Shown: positions 1-8,345, numbered from the stretch's first letter. The stretch: DNA of 21,044 bases from JBJFCE01 sp051888775 (GCA_051888775.1 JBJFCE010000007.1:1-21044); one strand, 5' to 3'. Notes: generated by a model not told the origin, from the letters alone. Translations and numbers: made by a program.

Positions 1-91
1 AATACGGCACCTAAGTACCGACGGACTCACAGTGCCGGTCACCGATAGGTTTATCGGCATCGGTTCCGCTTTACGGACAAAGCTTCGCAAT
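1..91 (+). repeat. Terminal structured repeat, left copy (5' truncated)
   Basis: The first 91 bases reappear inverted at 21017-20927 with seven differences, all transitions (positions 34, 35, 51, 56, 60, 80, 83), about 92% identity. The window opens inside the hairpin loop of this element: AATAC is the end of an AAAATAC loop and positions 6-20 are the right arm of that hairpin, whose left arm is cut off. Positions 39-60 hold a second hairpin (CCGATA pairing with TATCGG at 52-57), and TTACGGAC at 71-78 is the right half of a closing stem that is complete only in the right-hand copy. Its function is unknown. The truncation at base 1 suggests a contig end in a repeat. Confidence 0.85.
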
Positions 92-111
92 TACCTAATG
101 AGAATTCAAGA

Positions 112-137
112 AAGGGGTGTTCATTTGAACACCCCTT
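112..137 (-). terminator. Perfect 11-bp hairpin, probable terminator
   Basis: AAGGGGTGTTC at 112-122 pairs perfectly with 127-137 around a 4-base loop. It lies 18 bases past the stop of the secreted-protein gene. Read on the minus strand it is followed by TTTCTTG, a short U-rich tail, so it fits a rho-independent terminator of that gene. It could equally end a plus-strand transcript from the repeat at 1-91, which stops 20 bases earlier. Confidence 0.65.
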
Positions 138-155
138 AAATAGCTTTTGCAATAT

Positions 156-999
156 TTACTCTAAAATTTCAATTGTAGCTCCTATTAGCTGTGCAAAATA
201 GAAGTATCCATAAAAGTACTCTTCATCCGCAAGCAAAGCAGAATAATCCACGCCGGACGGAATTGTCATTTTGTAAAGAACCTCTTTGTATTCAAAAGTG
301 ATTACGAATGTCGCATCGCTTCGTTGGGCAAGCTTTTCCACGATATAGTCAGTCATTGTATGGTACCAGCCGGATTCAAATGATGCATCACCATTTTCCG
401 GTACCTTTTGAATCATTTCAACCAAACCGTTTACATAAATTGTAGCTTGAGGAATTGTTCTTCTTTCCCTTACATCACCGCAGGAACATCTGTATTCCTC
501 TATTCCGTCCCACTCTGTTGTTACTTCTCGTACTGTCACCCATGAATAGGAGTGTTCATGGGCAGGGGCTGATTCCGAATCTGTTTCGTTTATAACTAAA
601 TAATAATAAACGTACCCCATCGAACCCTTCATAGCATTATATTGTGGTTCACCACTCATAGTTGTCCAGGATGAACTCTCTGACTCCCAAACTGCACTAT
701 TTATACTATTATAAGCACTTATATTGTAGAACACAACTAACTTACCGGAAGATAAACCCGCATCTCGAATAAGTTCTCTTATTATGGGAATGTACTCTGA
801 ATCCGCTTCCCGCTCTGCTTGACTGGGTGGATTATCCGATACCAAGGCTTTTGCCTCATCAAAGGTAACATCCTCCCCCACAGCAACAAGCTCATATGTT
901 GGTGCAGCCTTTACCTGTACCCCCCCCCACTGCAAATACGCCAATCATCATGGTGAGGGTCAATACTGTTGTCATTAATCTTTTCCGTGTCTTTCTCAT
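156..999 (-). CDS. Secreted protein, frameshifted at a G9 tract
   Basis: No family is recognised. The natural start is ATG at 999, with AAGGAG eight bases upstream. It encodes a clear signal peptide: a charged MRKTRKR start, a hydrophobic stretch, and an expected cleavage site near VKA-AP. Nine G residues (C920-928 on the plus strand) throw this frame into a TGA at 892-894 after 35 codons. With eight G it runs straight into the 262-residue body that stays open to 156 (nominally from a TTG at 944). The mature part has an HEHSY segment followed about 30 residues later by YRCSCG, a histidine/cysteine arrangement seen in secreted Lachnospiraceae proteins and possibly metal binding. It is the only secreted product here with its own promoter and an array of likely LytTR sites. 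The tract may be phase-variable, or the extra G may be a sequencing error. Confidence 0.75.
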
Positions 1000-1057
1000 A
1001 GAACTTTCTCCTTTTTGTTGCTTACTATCTATATATCAATCTCCTTCACACCCTACT

Positions 1058-1087
1058 ACTGTAATGCCGTTTCTTAATTATTGTCAA
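1058..1087 (-). promoter_or_regulatory. Promoter of the secreted-protein gene
   Basis: On the minus strand TTGACA (1087-1082) and TACAGT (1063-1058) are 18 bases apart. The -35 is a perfect consensus match and the -10 matches four of six. The element lies about 60-90 bases before the ATG at 999, and the four direct repeats start eight bases upstream of the -35, a normal place for an activator. Confidence 0.55.
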
Positions 1088-1094
1088 TTGACCT

Positions 1095-1171
1095 GTGACG
1101 AATCGACATTAATGCGTGACGAATCGACATTTATATGTGACAAATTGACATTTATACGTGACGAATTGACA
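1095..1171. promoter_or_regulatory. Four 21-bp direct repeats, candidate LytTR binding array
   Basis: Copies begin at 1095, 1116, 1137 and 1158, exactly 21 bases apart (two helical turns). Each starts GTGACRAATYGACA, and the fourth matches only over this 14-base core. LytTR-domain regulators (AgrA, ComE, VirR) bind 9-bp direct repeats with about 12 bp between them, which gives the same 21-bp period. A LytTR gene lies directly beside the array and the repeats abut the -35 of the secreted-protein promoter. The repeats are seen in the sequence; the regulator match is inferred. Confidence 0.65.
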
Positions 1172-1223
1172 AAATCTGCCCTTTTCGATTGATATGCTCA
1201 ATTTCTATTATGAAACGACAACA

Positions 1224-2015
1224 CTACTCCGGCAGTTTCCCCAAATAGCGCATCAGCGCTGTTTCGGCATCGCTGCTGTTTCGGGTAAATTCTATCTCCG
1301 AGATATCGAACAAAATACACCCACAGTGGCCTCGAAAAGTCGGAAAGCATATCACTTTCAAATAGGTATCAATTTCCGGGCTGAAATCGATCATCTCCAG
1401 CATTTCGCCGTAAAGGGTGGATCGCTCGTAGTTTCGAAGCCACTTGGAATCCATGTTGGAAAACAGGCTGCCAAAGGAGCTGCCGATAAGCTGCTCAAGC
1501 GGTAATTTCTCTAATTTTGCCAACGCAGGATTTCCGTACCTGAAAATCCAGTCCACAGCGTGACTTTCCTCATTGAACACCATCTCGATATCCGTAAACG
1601 CAAAGGGCAGATTTTCAAATCCGCTGTAATACTTTCGGTATTCCTCCTCCGTAGCAGGAATCCCGTCCTCAAAAAAGCCGCTGATCATGTTCTTCTGTTT
1701 TGAATGAAACTGGGTCAGAATCTGTTTCTTTTTTCGTACCACATAATCCAGGGACTCGCCATTGCTTAAGTTGATCTTGTCGGTAATATCGTGTATTGCC
1801 ATTACGGACACAAGGCAACCACGATGTACCTTTATAAAGCCCTCGCCAAGTTTTTCTGCAAGCTCTGAAAGTGTCATTCTTGTTTTGTAAATCTTATCTC
1901 CGGAAATATGTATCTCGGCATTATTCCCTATCATAAGGACATATAGGATTGTACCGATGTCAAGCACAATCTTTGCTCTGTTGGAAATCAGGGTTATTTT
2001 TTTCGCTTCCTGCAA
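1224..2015 (-). CDS. LytTR DNA-binding regulator with C-terminal PAS-like domain
   Basis: A one-component-style transcription factor. The LytTR DNA-binding domain is at the N-terminus (about residues 5-105: ILYVLMIGN, the KVHRGCLVS segment and a DYVVRKKK end), followed by a PAS-like sensor (about 130-255: LPFAFTDIEMVF, a GNPALAKLEKLP stretch and a final strand CGCILFDISEIEF). LytTR is usually C-terminal after a receiver, so this order is less common, and there is no receiver. The frame is open to a GTG at 2024, but GGAG touches that codon. The TTG at 2015 has GGAGGTG six bases upstream and is the better start (263 residues). It has its own promoter inside the end of comEC. It likely controls the neighbouring secreted-protein gene through the 21-bp repeats; its signal is unknown. 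Confidence 0.82.
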   Translation of the reverse strand: MQEAKKITLISNRAKIVLDIGTILYVLMIGNNAEIHISGDKIYKTRMTLSELAEKLGEGFIKVHRGCLVSVMAIHDITDKINLSNGESLDYVVRKKKQILTQFHSKQKNMISGFFEDGIPATEEEYRKYYSGFENLPFAFTDIEMVFNEESHAVDWIFRYGNPALAKLEKLPLEQLIGSSFGSLFSNMDSKWLRNYERSTLYGEMLEMIDFSPEIDTYLKVICFPTFRGHCGCILFDISEIEFTRNSSDAETALMRYLGKLPE

Positions 2016-2081
2016 ATCAGGCACCTCCGTTTAGCCTTTACCTTCTTAACTTCTTTATAAACCAATCATAACATTTTGCAA

Positions 2082-2110
2082 ATTATACTACTTTTTCATC
2101 CGGCTGACAA
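2082..2110 (-). promoter_or_regulatory. Promoter of the LytTR-PAS gene
   Basis: Minus strand TTGTCA (2110-2105), a 17-base spacer, then TATAAT (2087-2082). The -10 is perfect and the -35 matches five of six. It overlaps the last codons of comEC, so the regulator can be expressed apart from the competence genes upstream. Confidence 0.65.
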
Positions 2111-4391
2111 TGAAGGATTGCAGATTCCCTGTATGCTGCAAGTTTCCGTCCTTGTCCACCGTGATACAAATTGCGCCGACCTGATCGGTTCGCAGCACCT
2201 TACAATCAACTTCATCAAGCCGCTCCAGTGTCTCCCCGCTCGGATGTCCGTATACATTCCCCTTTCCGCAGGAGATCACTGCCGCCTGTGGTCTGAGTGT
2301 CGCCAAAAATTCCGTTCCTGTCGCTGTCTTGGAACCATGGTGAGCGACCTTAAGCAGATCACAGGAAAACGGATCCCGCATATTTTCCAAAGCCAGAAGT
2401 TCCCCTGTCTCATCCGCATCTCCCGTAAAAACAGCCTGAAAAGAACCATATTCCAACAACAGAATCATCGACAATGCATTCCTGTCCTCATCCGTTCTTT
2501 TTGCCGCCTCCGCATTCGGATACAGGCAGGTAAATATGATATGATCGTTACCATAGGTATCTGCTTCATCCATGTAATTCACTGTAACACCTGCCTGTTT
2601 TGCCAATGCATCCAGCTTTTCCCATGCTTCATCGCGCGGGACATGTGCAGACAGCACGATCCGGTCAAGCTGTATCCCGCTTGTCTCATCGTTCAGAAGT
2701 TCTAATATCGCACTCGTATGATCATTGTCCAGATGCGATAAAAACACCGCATCCAGCGTATGAATCCCCTGACTTTTCAAAAAAGGAATCAGACGATACT
2801 CGGCAAGCCCGTTTTGATCCGTACTGCCACAATCAATCAGGATTCCGTGACCGTTTCTTTCCTGAATACAAATCCCGTCTCCCTGTCCTACATCCAAAAA
2901 TGTGATCCTGAGCCCATGTCTGACAGGAACCGTCACACACAGCACAGACAAGCCTAAAATCAGCATGCCTGCTATCCGAAATCGTCCGATTCTCCTGCAT
3001 CCTGATGCTCTTTTTCTCTCTGTATATGCTGCAACCAGCAAAAATACCAGCACACCCAATGCATATCCGCAAAGCTGATACCCTTTCGGTCTTCCGATGA
3101 TCTGCACTGCTCCCGGCAGTGTTAAAAGAAGTCTGCATCCGCCCCGATATATCCGCAAAAGCATACTACAGACCGACGCCGCTATACTTCCCGCGATTCG
3201 GATACCGCCGCATAACAACAGTGAGACTCCGCTCCCCACAAGAATTCCCATTGTCGGAAGTACAAGCAGATTCAAAAAAATCGAATACACAGAATATTCA
3301 AAATAATGGTATAAGAGTATCGGGAAAGTAACAACAGTAACGGACAGACTTGCATACAACATGCTTCTGAACTTTCCCGAAATTTTCTTCCTGTCCTTCT
3401 TTCCAAACAGACTTTCCAGTGCCGGAAGCACACATCCCATGCCGATCACAGCTCCGAAAGACAATTGAAAGCCCGCATAAAAAACATATCCCGGCTGTTC
3501 CAACAGCAGGCAGACCGCTGCCACCGCCAATGCCGTCAGCATATCATAGGTTCTTCCCACACGCCCGGCATTCAGCCGGATCGCAAACATCAAAATCGCC
3601 CGATATGCCGAATTGCTCATTCCCGTCATCATCCCGTACAGCACCATGAAACCGATCACAATCAGCATAGCAGGTGTCCGGGGCAGGCGGATCTTCCGGA
3701 ACAGATGATATAATCCCATGCCCAATAAAGATATATGAAGTCCCGATATTGCCAGAATATGGGAGATCCCACTCTGGGTAAACAACAGTCGATCCGTCTC
3801 CGACAGTCCGCTCCTGTCTCCCAAGAGCATTGCCTTTATGATTCCCGCATCTTCTTCCGACAGATACACATCCAGTTTCCTGCTGCCCGCCAGTCGGATC
3901 CGATACAAAAAATCTCTTAGCTTATCATAGTCTGCACTGATTTCGCACAGCGATGCCTCTTCCACGGAAAAATACAGGTTCTGAACAGCATAATATGCAC
4001 GTTGGTCAAACTGTCCCGGATTGGTGGCTTCCGAAAAAGAGCGCAACCTTCCGGTTACCATGACTCTGCTTCCGATCCGAACAGGAACCTCTTCATTCCT
4101 TTCGGAATACAGATCCGTATGATTTACTTCCGATAAATTGCATATGCAGGATACTTCTGAGAATTTATCAAGCTCGGAATCGAGCTTAATTTGCGAGGAA
4201 TCGCAACTGACTTGATTAAGGTACAAACGTCTTTTTCCGTTCCGGTACTCGATTCGTTTTACCGTTCCGGACAGGATCACCTGTGTGCCGTCAAAGGCAT
4301 CTGCCTCAAACGACGGCGGCGGCACAACATATCTGTACAGTGCCACCGTTATCACAAAGATCAGGCAGATATAACATAGAGGTCTTTTCAT
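2088..4391 (-). CDS. comEC: ComEC/Rec2-type DNA uptake channel
   Basis: Polytopic membrane protein expected to carry single-stranded DNA across the cytoplasmic membrane during transformation. At 767 residues it is full length. It has an N-terminal membrane segment (about 5-20), a soluble OB-like DUF4131 region (30-145), the Competence domain with the GISHILAISGLHI signature (208-220) and many hydrophobic helices to about 490. A C-terminal metallo-beta-lactamase domain follows (496-760) with FLDVGQGD, the HLDNDH metal motif (553-558), FTGDADE and VAHHGS. It starts nine bases after the stop of the GerMN gene and is the last gene of the comEA-kinase-GerMN-comEC set. Its Shine-Dalgarno is weak (GAGCGG), so coupling to upstream translation is likely. 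Nothing suggests it is broken. Confidence 0.95.
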   Translation of the reverse strand: MKRPLCYICLIFVITVALYRYVVPPPSFEADAFDGTQVILSGTVKRIEYRNGKRRLYLNQVSCDSSQIKLDSELDKFSEVSCICNLSEVNHTDLYSERNEEVPVRIGSRVMVTGRLRSFSEATNPGQFDQRAYYAVQNLYFSVEEASLCEISADYDKLRDFLYRIRLAGSRKLDVYLSEEDAGIIKAMLLGDRSGLSETDRLLFTQSGISHILAISGLHISLLGMGLYHLFRKIRLPRTPAMLIVIGFMVLYGMMTGMSNSAYRAILMFAIRLNAGRVGRTYDMLTALAVAAVCLLLEQPGYVFYAGFQLSFGAVIGMGCVLPALESLFGKKDRKKISGKFRSMLYASLSVTVVTFPILLYHYFEYSVYSIFLNLLVLPTMGILVGSGVSLLLCGGIRIAGSIAASVCSMLLRIYRGGCRLLLTLPGAVQIIGRPKGYQLCGYALGVLVFLLVAAYTERKRASGCRRIGRFRIAGMLILGLSVLCVTVPVRHGLRITFLDVGQGDGICIQERNGHGILIDCGSTDQNGLAEYRLIPFLKSQGIHTLDAVFLSHLDNDHTSAILELLNDETSGIQLDRIVLSAHVPRDEAWEKLDALAKQAGVTVNYMDEADTYGNDHIIFTCLYPNAEAAKRTDEDRNALSMILLLEYGSFQAVFTGDADETGELLALENMRDPFSCDLLKVAHHGSKTATGTEFLATLRPQAAVISCGKGNVYGHPSGETLERLDEVDCKVLRTDQVGAICITVDKDGNLQHTGNLQSFIVSRMKK

Positions 4392-4400
4392 AAATGCCGC

Positions 4401-5324
4401 TCATTTCACGACCAGCTCCAGATTTCTTTCAAAAACAGTATTCAGACTGACCTTTTCATTGTACAGGACATCGGTCTCCCCTTCCACCAATATCTGTACT
4501 TTATTAACATTTGTCAGTTCCACTAAAGAATTTGTAATCGCATATAATGTCACATCCGACGTTACATTATAAATCTGAGTCAGAAAATCCTGACTGAGAT
4601 TGACATAGCAGATACCATCCTTTACCGCAATAGACAGGATCGTTGTTGCCGGATTGATCATCGGGTAACTTCCCTCTTTCTCCGGTCCGGCAAGTAACTG
4701 TTCTACGACGATTTTTTCCAATGCAATATTACTGTTATATTCCACTTCCCGCTTCTCGGAAACTAACATATCTCCGTTCTCATCGGCAAAGTACAAGGTC
4801 AGTGTTGTTGTCTGATACGCATTAATCTCTGTTCCTGCATTATCGATAAACATATCTGCGGTCAGGTTTCCGAGCGGGTTGCCCGCACTGTCCGTTAACG
4901 GCGTCCCCGCGATCTGAAAGCTGACACAGGTTACACCCTCCACCTGCGTCAATGTACGCACAATGGCTGCACGGATCAAAACTGCCGTGGTCGGCTTCAA
5001 CAGCAGATATTTTTCATCCAGATTCATGATCACCTGCTCTCCGTCCAGACTCACGCTCAGCACAGAAAAATCATAATCCAACGCCGCATGTGTCTCCAGA
5101 TCATCCTGCTTGGTCCTCATTGCCTCGATCAATGCCGACAGCTGTAACGCCGTATCTCCCTCCTCAATCAAAATTTCTTTGGAAAAAACTTTTGTTTCTT
5201 CATTATTCAGGAAATACAGATCATATGAAATTGTATTTTCGGTCTTCATTGTCTCCTGCCCGGAACATCCGGTTATAAGCAGCAAGATCAGCGCCATCCA
5301 TACAGCTGTTACTCTTTTTTTCAT
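4401..5324 (-). CDS. GerMN-domain lipoprotein (LpqB/GerM-like)
   Basis: Exported lipoprotein. The signal MKKRVTAVWMALILLLITGC has a lipobox ending at Cys20, and two GerMN-type repeats follow (about residues 33-165 and 180-300, the second with LTLYFADENGD and DGICYVNLSQDF). The frame is open to 5357, but the ATG at 5324 has AGGAAG seven bases upstream and begins the signal peptide, so 307 residues is preferred. GerM itself acts in spore envelope assembly. The two-domain lipoprotein directly after a response regulator and kinase resembles actinobacterial LpqB, which acts with the MtrB sensor. A sensor-accessory role for the adjacent kinase is therefore an attractive inference, not shown. Confidence 0.85.
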   Translation of the reverse strand: MKKRVTAVWMALILLLITGCSGQETMKTENTISYDLYFLNNEETKVFSKEILIEEGDTALQLSALIEAMRTKQDDLETHAALDYDFSVLSVSLDGEQVIMNLDEKYLLLKPTTAVLIRAAIVRTLTQVEGVTCVSFQIAGTPLTDSAGNPLGNLTADMFIDNAGTEINAYQTTTLTLYFADENGDMLVSEKREVEYNSNIALEKIVVEQLLAGPEKEGSYPMINPATTILSIAVKDGICYVNLSQDFLTQIYNVTSDVTLYAITNSLVELTNVNKVQILVEGETDVLYNEKVSLNTVFERNLELVVK

Positions 5325-5389
5325 ATATACACTTCCTATAACATGACGTTCCGGCACCGTTCTCTTTAAGAAACGGCTTCTGCCGCCTG

Positions 5390-6862
5390 TTATTTTACAT
5401 AATTTAACGGTATCTTCACTGTAAAAGTCGTGCCCTCACCAAGGGTACTTGCCAGTTTGATAGAACCTCTATGCATCAAAACAGCGTTTCTGGTAATGGA
5501 AAGTCCCAACCCCGTACCTCCGATTTCTCTGGAATGGGATTTGTCCACACGATAAAATCTCTCATAGATCTGGTCAAATGCTTCCTCCGGAATACCGATT
5601 CCGGAATCTGAGACCTCCACTGTAAAGAACTGGTGATCCGCATCTAACAGCACCTTTACCCAGCCATGCTCCACATTGTACTTGATCGCATTTTCAATCA
5701 GGTTTGTAAATGCGAGAGTAATCTTCACTTCATCGATTCCTGCCGTCACCGGACGGATGGATTCCAATGTCAGTTCCACATCCCGCTTCATTGCGATCGG
5801 TCTTAACCGTTTTAGGATCAACTCCAGCATCGCATTGACATCCACCTGCGTAATATTGATATCTGCCTGCGTCTTGTCCATCTTGACCAGAGAAAGCAGA
5901 TCATTGACAATCTTGTTCTCCCTGTCGATCTCATCCGCAATATCGAGCAAAAATTCATGATACAGCTCCGGCGGAACATTTTCCTGCATCAACAAAGAAT
6001 CTGCCAATACCTTCATGGAGGTCATCGGCGTTTTCAGTTCATGGCTCACATTGGATACAAATTCTTCTCTGGATTCATCAAGTACGCGCATTCTGCCGTA
6101 CAGCTCATTAAAGGCATCCGCAATATGCTCCGTTTCCAGATACTCCGGTACGGATATCTTTTCATTCGAAAAGCCCGCTTTTACTTTCTGAATCTCCGTC
6201 GTGACATGATCAAACGGCTTGCTGATCAGTTTTGCGGTCACTGCCGAAATTCCAATCAACAGAATCAACAGGGAAAACTGCAAAATCAAAGCATTCCGGT
6301 TCAAAATCTGTCTCGTCGTCTGAATGGAATCCGTCGAAACGCTGATCAACAGAACACCCTGCACTGTCGAAACCTCTCCGGTTCCTTCCGGATTTTCCAC
6401 CGTAATAGTCTGTATAATCGGGATCGTCATTTCCAGATATTCGTTTTTGCTGTCATAATTGGTCGTGTTGGTACCGTTAAAGCACTTGATGATCTCCTCG
6501 GAGATCATGACCTTGCCCTGACTGATTCCGTAAGTATCCTTGATCACCTTAAAGTTCTGATCCACCACCAGAATCCTTCCGTCATACAGCTCCGCAAACT
6601 GCGATAATTCTGCATTGACAACCTCTGAAGAAGAATCCAGAAGATAGTTATAAGTCAATAGGTGATTTGCCAGAATCCTCCCCTGCGTCTGAATATCCGA
6701 CGTTTTCAGATTAACGGCTCTTTCCGTATAAGTCTCAAGGATTCCGTAACGCAAAATGATACATGGGATGCTTCCCGCCAGCATGATAATCAAAAAAATA
6801 CGTACCTTAAAGCTTCTCAGTAATTTAATTTTTCCAAGAAAGTTTTTTACTCTTTGAATCAT
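5390..6862 (-). CDS. Membrane sensor histidine kinase
   Basis: 490 residues. Transmembrane segment 1 (about 20-42), an extracellular sensor of about 145 residues, transmembrane segment 2 (190-212), HAMP (213-265), HisKA with the phospho-acceptor in NVSHELKTPM (His274), then HATPase_c with the N box (NLIENAIKYN, Asn391), DSGIGIP (419-425) and GGTGLGLS (448-455). All catalytic motifs are intact. It autophosphorylates and should pass phosphate to the response regulator encoded eight bases upstream; the ATG follows AAAGGA at the end of that gene. It lacks the cytoplasmic PAS domain found in WalK. The extracellular ligand is unknown, and the neighbouring GerMN lipoprotein is a candidate partner. 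Confidence 0.95.
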   Translation of the reverse strand: MIQRVKNFLGKIKLLRSFKVRIFLIIMLAGSIPCIILRYGILETYTERAVNLKTSDIQTQGRILANHLLTYNYLLDSSSEVVNAELSQFAELYDGRILVVDQNFKVIKDTYGISQGKVMISEEIIKCFNGTNTTNYDSKNEYLEMTIPIIQTITVENPEGTGEVSTVQGVLLISVSTDSIQTTRQILNRNALILQFSLLILLIGISAVTAKLISKPFDHVTTEIQKVKAGFSNEKISVPEYLETEHIADAFNELYGRMRVLDESREEFVSNVSHELKTPMTSMKVLADSLLMQENVPPELYHEFLLDIADEIDRENKIVNDLLSLVKMDKTQADINITQVDVNAMLELILKRLRPIAMKRDVELTLESIRPVTAGIDEVKITLAFTNLIENAIKYNVEHGWVKVLLDADHQFFTVEVSDSGIGIPEEAFDQIYERFYRVDKSHSREIGGTGLGLSITRNAVLMHRGSIKLASTLGEGTTFTVKIPLNYVK

Positions 6863-6870
6863 AAAAGCCG

Positions 6871-7563
6871 TTATCCTTTAAAGAAATATCCCATTCCCCA
6901 TTTTGTATGAACATACTTCGGCTCGCTCGGATTCGTTTCTATCTTTTCACGCAGGCGTCTGATGTGGACATCCACCGTACGTTCATCTCCCGGATAGTCA
7001 GCCCCCCATACCGTCTTTAACAGCTTTTCCCGGCTGTAGACTTTATTCGGGTTCAGCACCAGAAGCTCTAACACATCAAATTCCTTCGCTGTCAGATTCA
7101 TCTCTTTTCCGCAGATATAAACACGTCTGCTCTCGCAGTCCAGCTTCAGATCGCCATACTCTACAATATTTTCCGTACTTTCTTTTTCATCCCTGATCGT
7201 ACGCCGCATAATTGCCTTAATACGTGCTTTGACTTCCAGAATATTAAACGGCTTGGTAATATAATCATCCGCACCATATTCCAGACCGAGGATCTTGTCC
7301 ATATCATCACCTTTGGCTGTCAGCATTATGATCGGTACATTGGAAAACTCTCTGATCTGCTGGCACACCTCCAGTCCGCTCAGCTTAGGCAACATAATAT
7401 CCAGCAAAATAATATCGTATTGGTTATTCCGCACCTTTTCTAACGCTTCTTCACCGTCATAAGCACAGTCCACTTCCATATTGTCCTGTTCCAGACTGAA
7501 TCGGATACCTTTCACGATCAATTTTTCATCATCCACAATTAACACTTTTTTTCCCATTTTCAC
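6871..7563 (-). CDS. OmpR/PhoB-family response regulator
   Basis: Receiver domain (residues 5-120) with acidic pair Asp11-Asp12, phospho-acceptor Asp55 in ILLDIMLP, Thr82 and Lys104 in YITKPF. A winged-helix DNA-binding domain follows (130-229) with LTAKEFDVLELL and the recognition region ERTVDVHIRRLREKIE. At 230 residues it is of standard length. The start is a GTG two bases after the comEA stop (AAAGG seven bases before it), with an ATG two codons on as an alternative. It pairs with the kinase that follows. Targets are unknown; its place between comEA and comEC makes DNA-uptake or envelope genes candidates. Confidence 0.95.
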   Translation of the reverse strand: MKMGKKVLIVDDEKLIVKGIRFSLEQDNMEVDCAYDGEEALEKVRNNQYDIILLDIMLPKLSGLEVCQQIREFSNVPIIMLTAKGDDMDKILGLEYGADDYITKPFNILEVKARIKAIMRRTIRDEKESTENIVEYGDLKLDCESRRVYICGKEMNLTAKEFDVLELLVLNPNKVYSREKLLKTVWGADYPGDERTVDVHIRRLREKIETNPSEPKYVHTKWGMGYFFKG

Positions 7564-7565
7564 AC

Positions 7566-8285
7566 TCAGACCTTTATCAATTCTTTTATTTTTTCATATA
7601 CTCCTGCTTTGATCCCGGTTACATTCATTAATTCTTCCGTATTCCGAAATGCCCCATGCTCATTACGATACGAAATGATCGCTTCCGCCCGCGTCGTTCC
7701 GATACCCGGAAGGGTACATAATAACTTCTCATCCGCCGTATTGATGTTGACTCGCGTATCCTGCGTTTCTTCCGTCCGATAGCTCTGCGTCTGCCCGGAA
7801 AATATACCGCTCTGCACTTCTTCCTGCGTGGGTATATAGATCTGCATCCCATCCGTCAGCTCCTGTGCCTGATTCACCGCCTGATCTGCCGCATCTTCGG
7901 TCAATCCTCCTGCCAGCAGGATCACCTCGTACAATCTGCTTCCTTCATCCACACAATAGACTCCCGGCTGTGCTACCGCACCGCAAATATGTACATAGCA
8001 GACACCGATATGTTCTGTAGGCTCAACATTCTCGGACTTACTCTGTCCTTCCGTGTTCTGCTCCGGCTCACTCTGCTCAGATACAGTCTGTGAATTGTCC
8101 GTGAACTCTTGACGGTCACATTCCATTTGCTGCGTATCCGCCGGTTCCTCTCCTGCCATTTGCGTATTTCCTGAAAACCGATACTCCTCTTTCGCACATC
8201 CGCTCAGCAGATACAAGCAAAATAATCCTACAATACCTGCACAGACACCTATAGAAACCCGCCTTATTTTTCCTGCATTTCGCAT
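7566..8285 (-). CDS. comEA: ComEA-type DNA receptor, predicted lipoprotein
   Basis: Extracellular double-stranded DNA receptor that feeds ComEC. The N-terminus has a hydrophobic stretch ending in LLSGC (Cys30), so it appears lipid-anchored instead of held by a plain transmembrane helix. A Glu/Gln/Ser/Thr-rich linker (35-92) leads to an SLBB domain (96-155: VHICGAVAQPGVY, LAGGLTEDA, DGMQIYIP) and a C-terminal helix-hairpin-helix DNA-binding domain (178-238: VNINTADEKLLCTLPGIG and TGIKAGVYEKI). This SLBB-HhH order is typical of Firmicute ComEA. It is the first gene of the set, with a recognisable promoter just upstream. The Shine-Dalgarno is weak. Confidence 0.93.
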   Translation of the reverse strand: MRNAGKIRRVSIGVCAGIVGLFCLYLLSGCAKEEYRFSGNTQMAGEEPADTQQMECDRQEFTDNSQTVSEQSEPEQNTEGQSKSENVEPTEHIGVCYVHICGAVAQPGVYCVDEGSRLYEVILLAGGLTEDAADQAVNQAQELTDGMQIYIPTQEEVQSGIFSGQTQSYRTEETQDTRVNINTADEKLLCTLPGIGTTRAEAIISYRNEHGAFRNTEELMNVTGIKAGVYEKIKELIKV

Positions 8286-8316
8286 ATTCTGTTTTACATA
8301 TGATAACCGTGTATTT

Positions 8317-8345
8317 ATTGTATGCTATCTGATTTTGAAAAACAA
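8317..8345 (-). promoter_or_regulatory. Promoter of the comEA operon
   Basis: Minus strand TTGTTT (8345-8340), a 17-base spacer, TACAAT (8322-8317), about 30-60 bases before the comEA start. The -10 is good and the -35 weak. No other promoter is evident before the regulator, kinase, GerMN and comEC genes, so this may drive all five. Confidence 0.5.

Noticed and set aside
1095..1171. 21-bp repeats as a CRISPR array
   Set aside because: The units are contiguous with no spacers and there are no cas genes.
896..1192. Plus-strand 98-codon frame whose end repeats a heptad like RDESTFI
   Set aside because: The heptad is only the 21-bp DNA repeat read in frame; the rest is antisense to the signal peptide and has no ribosome site.
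2076..4379. Many plus-strand frames across comEC
   Set aside because: Antisense shadows of a clearly conserved minus-strand gene.
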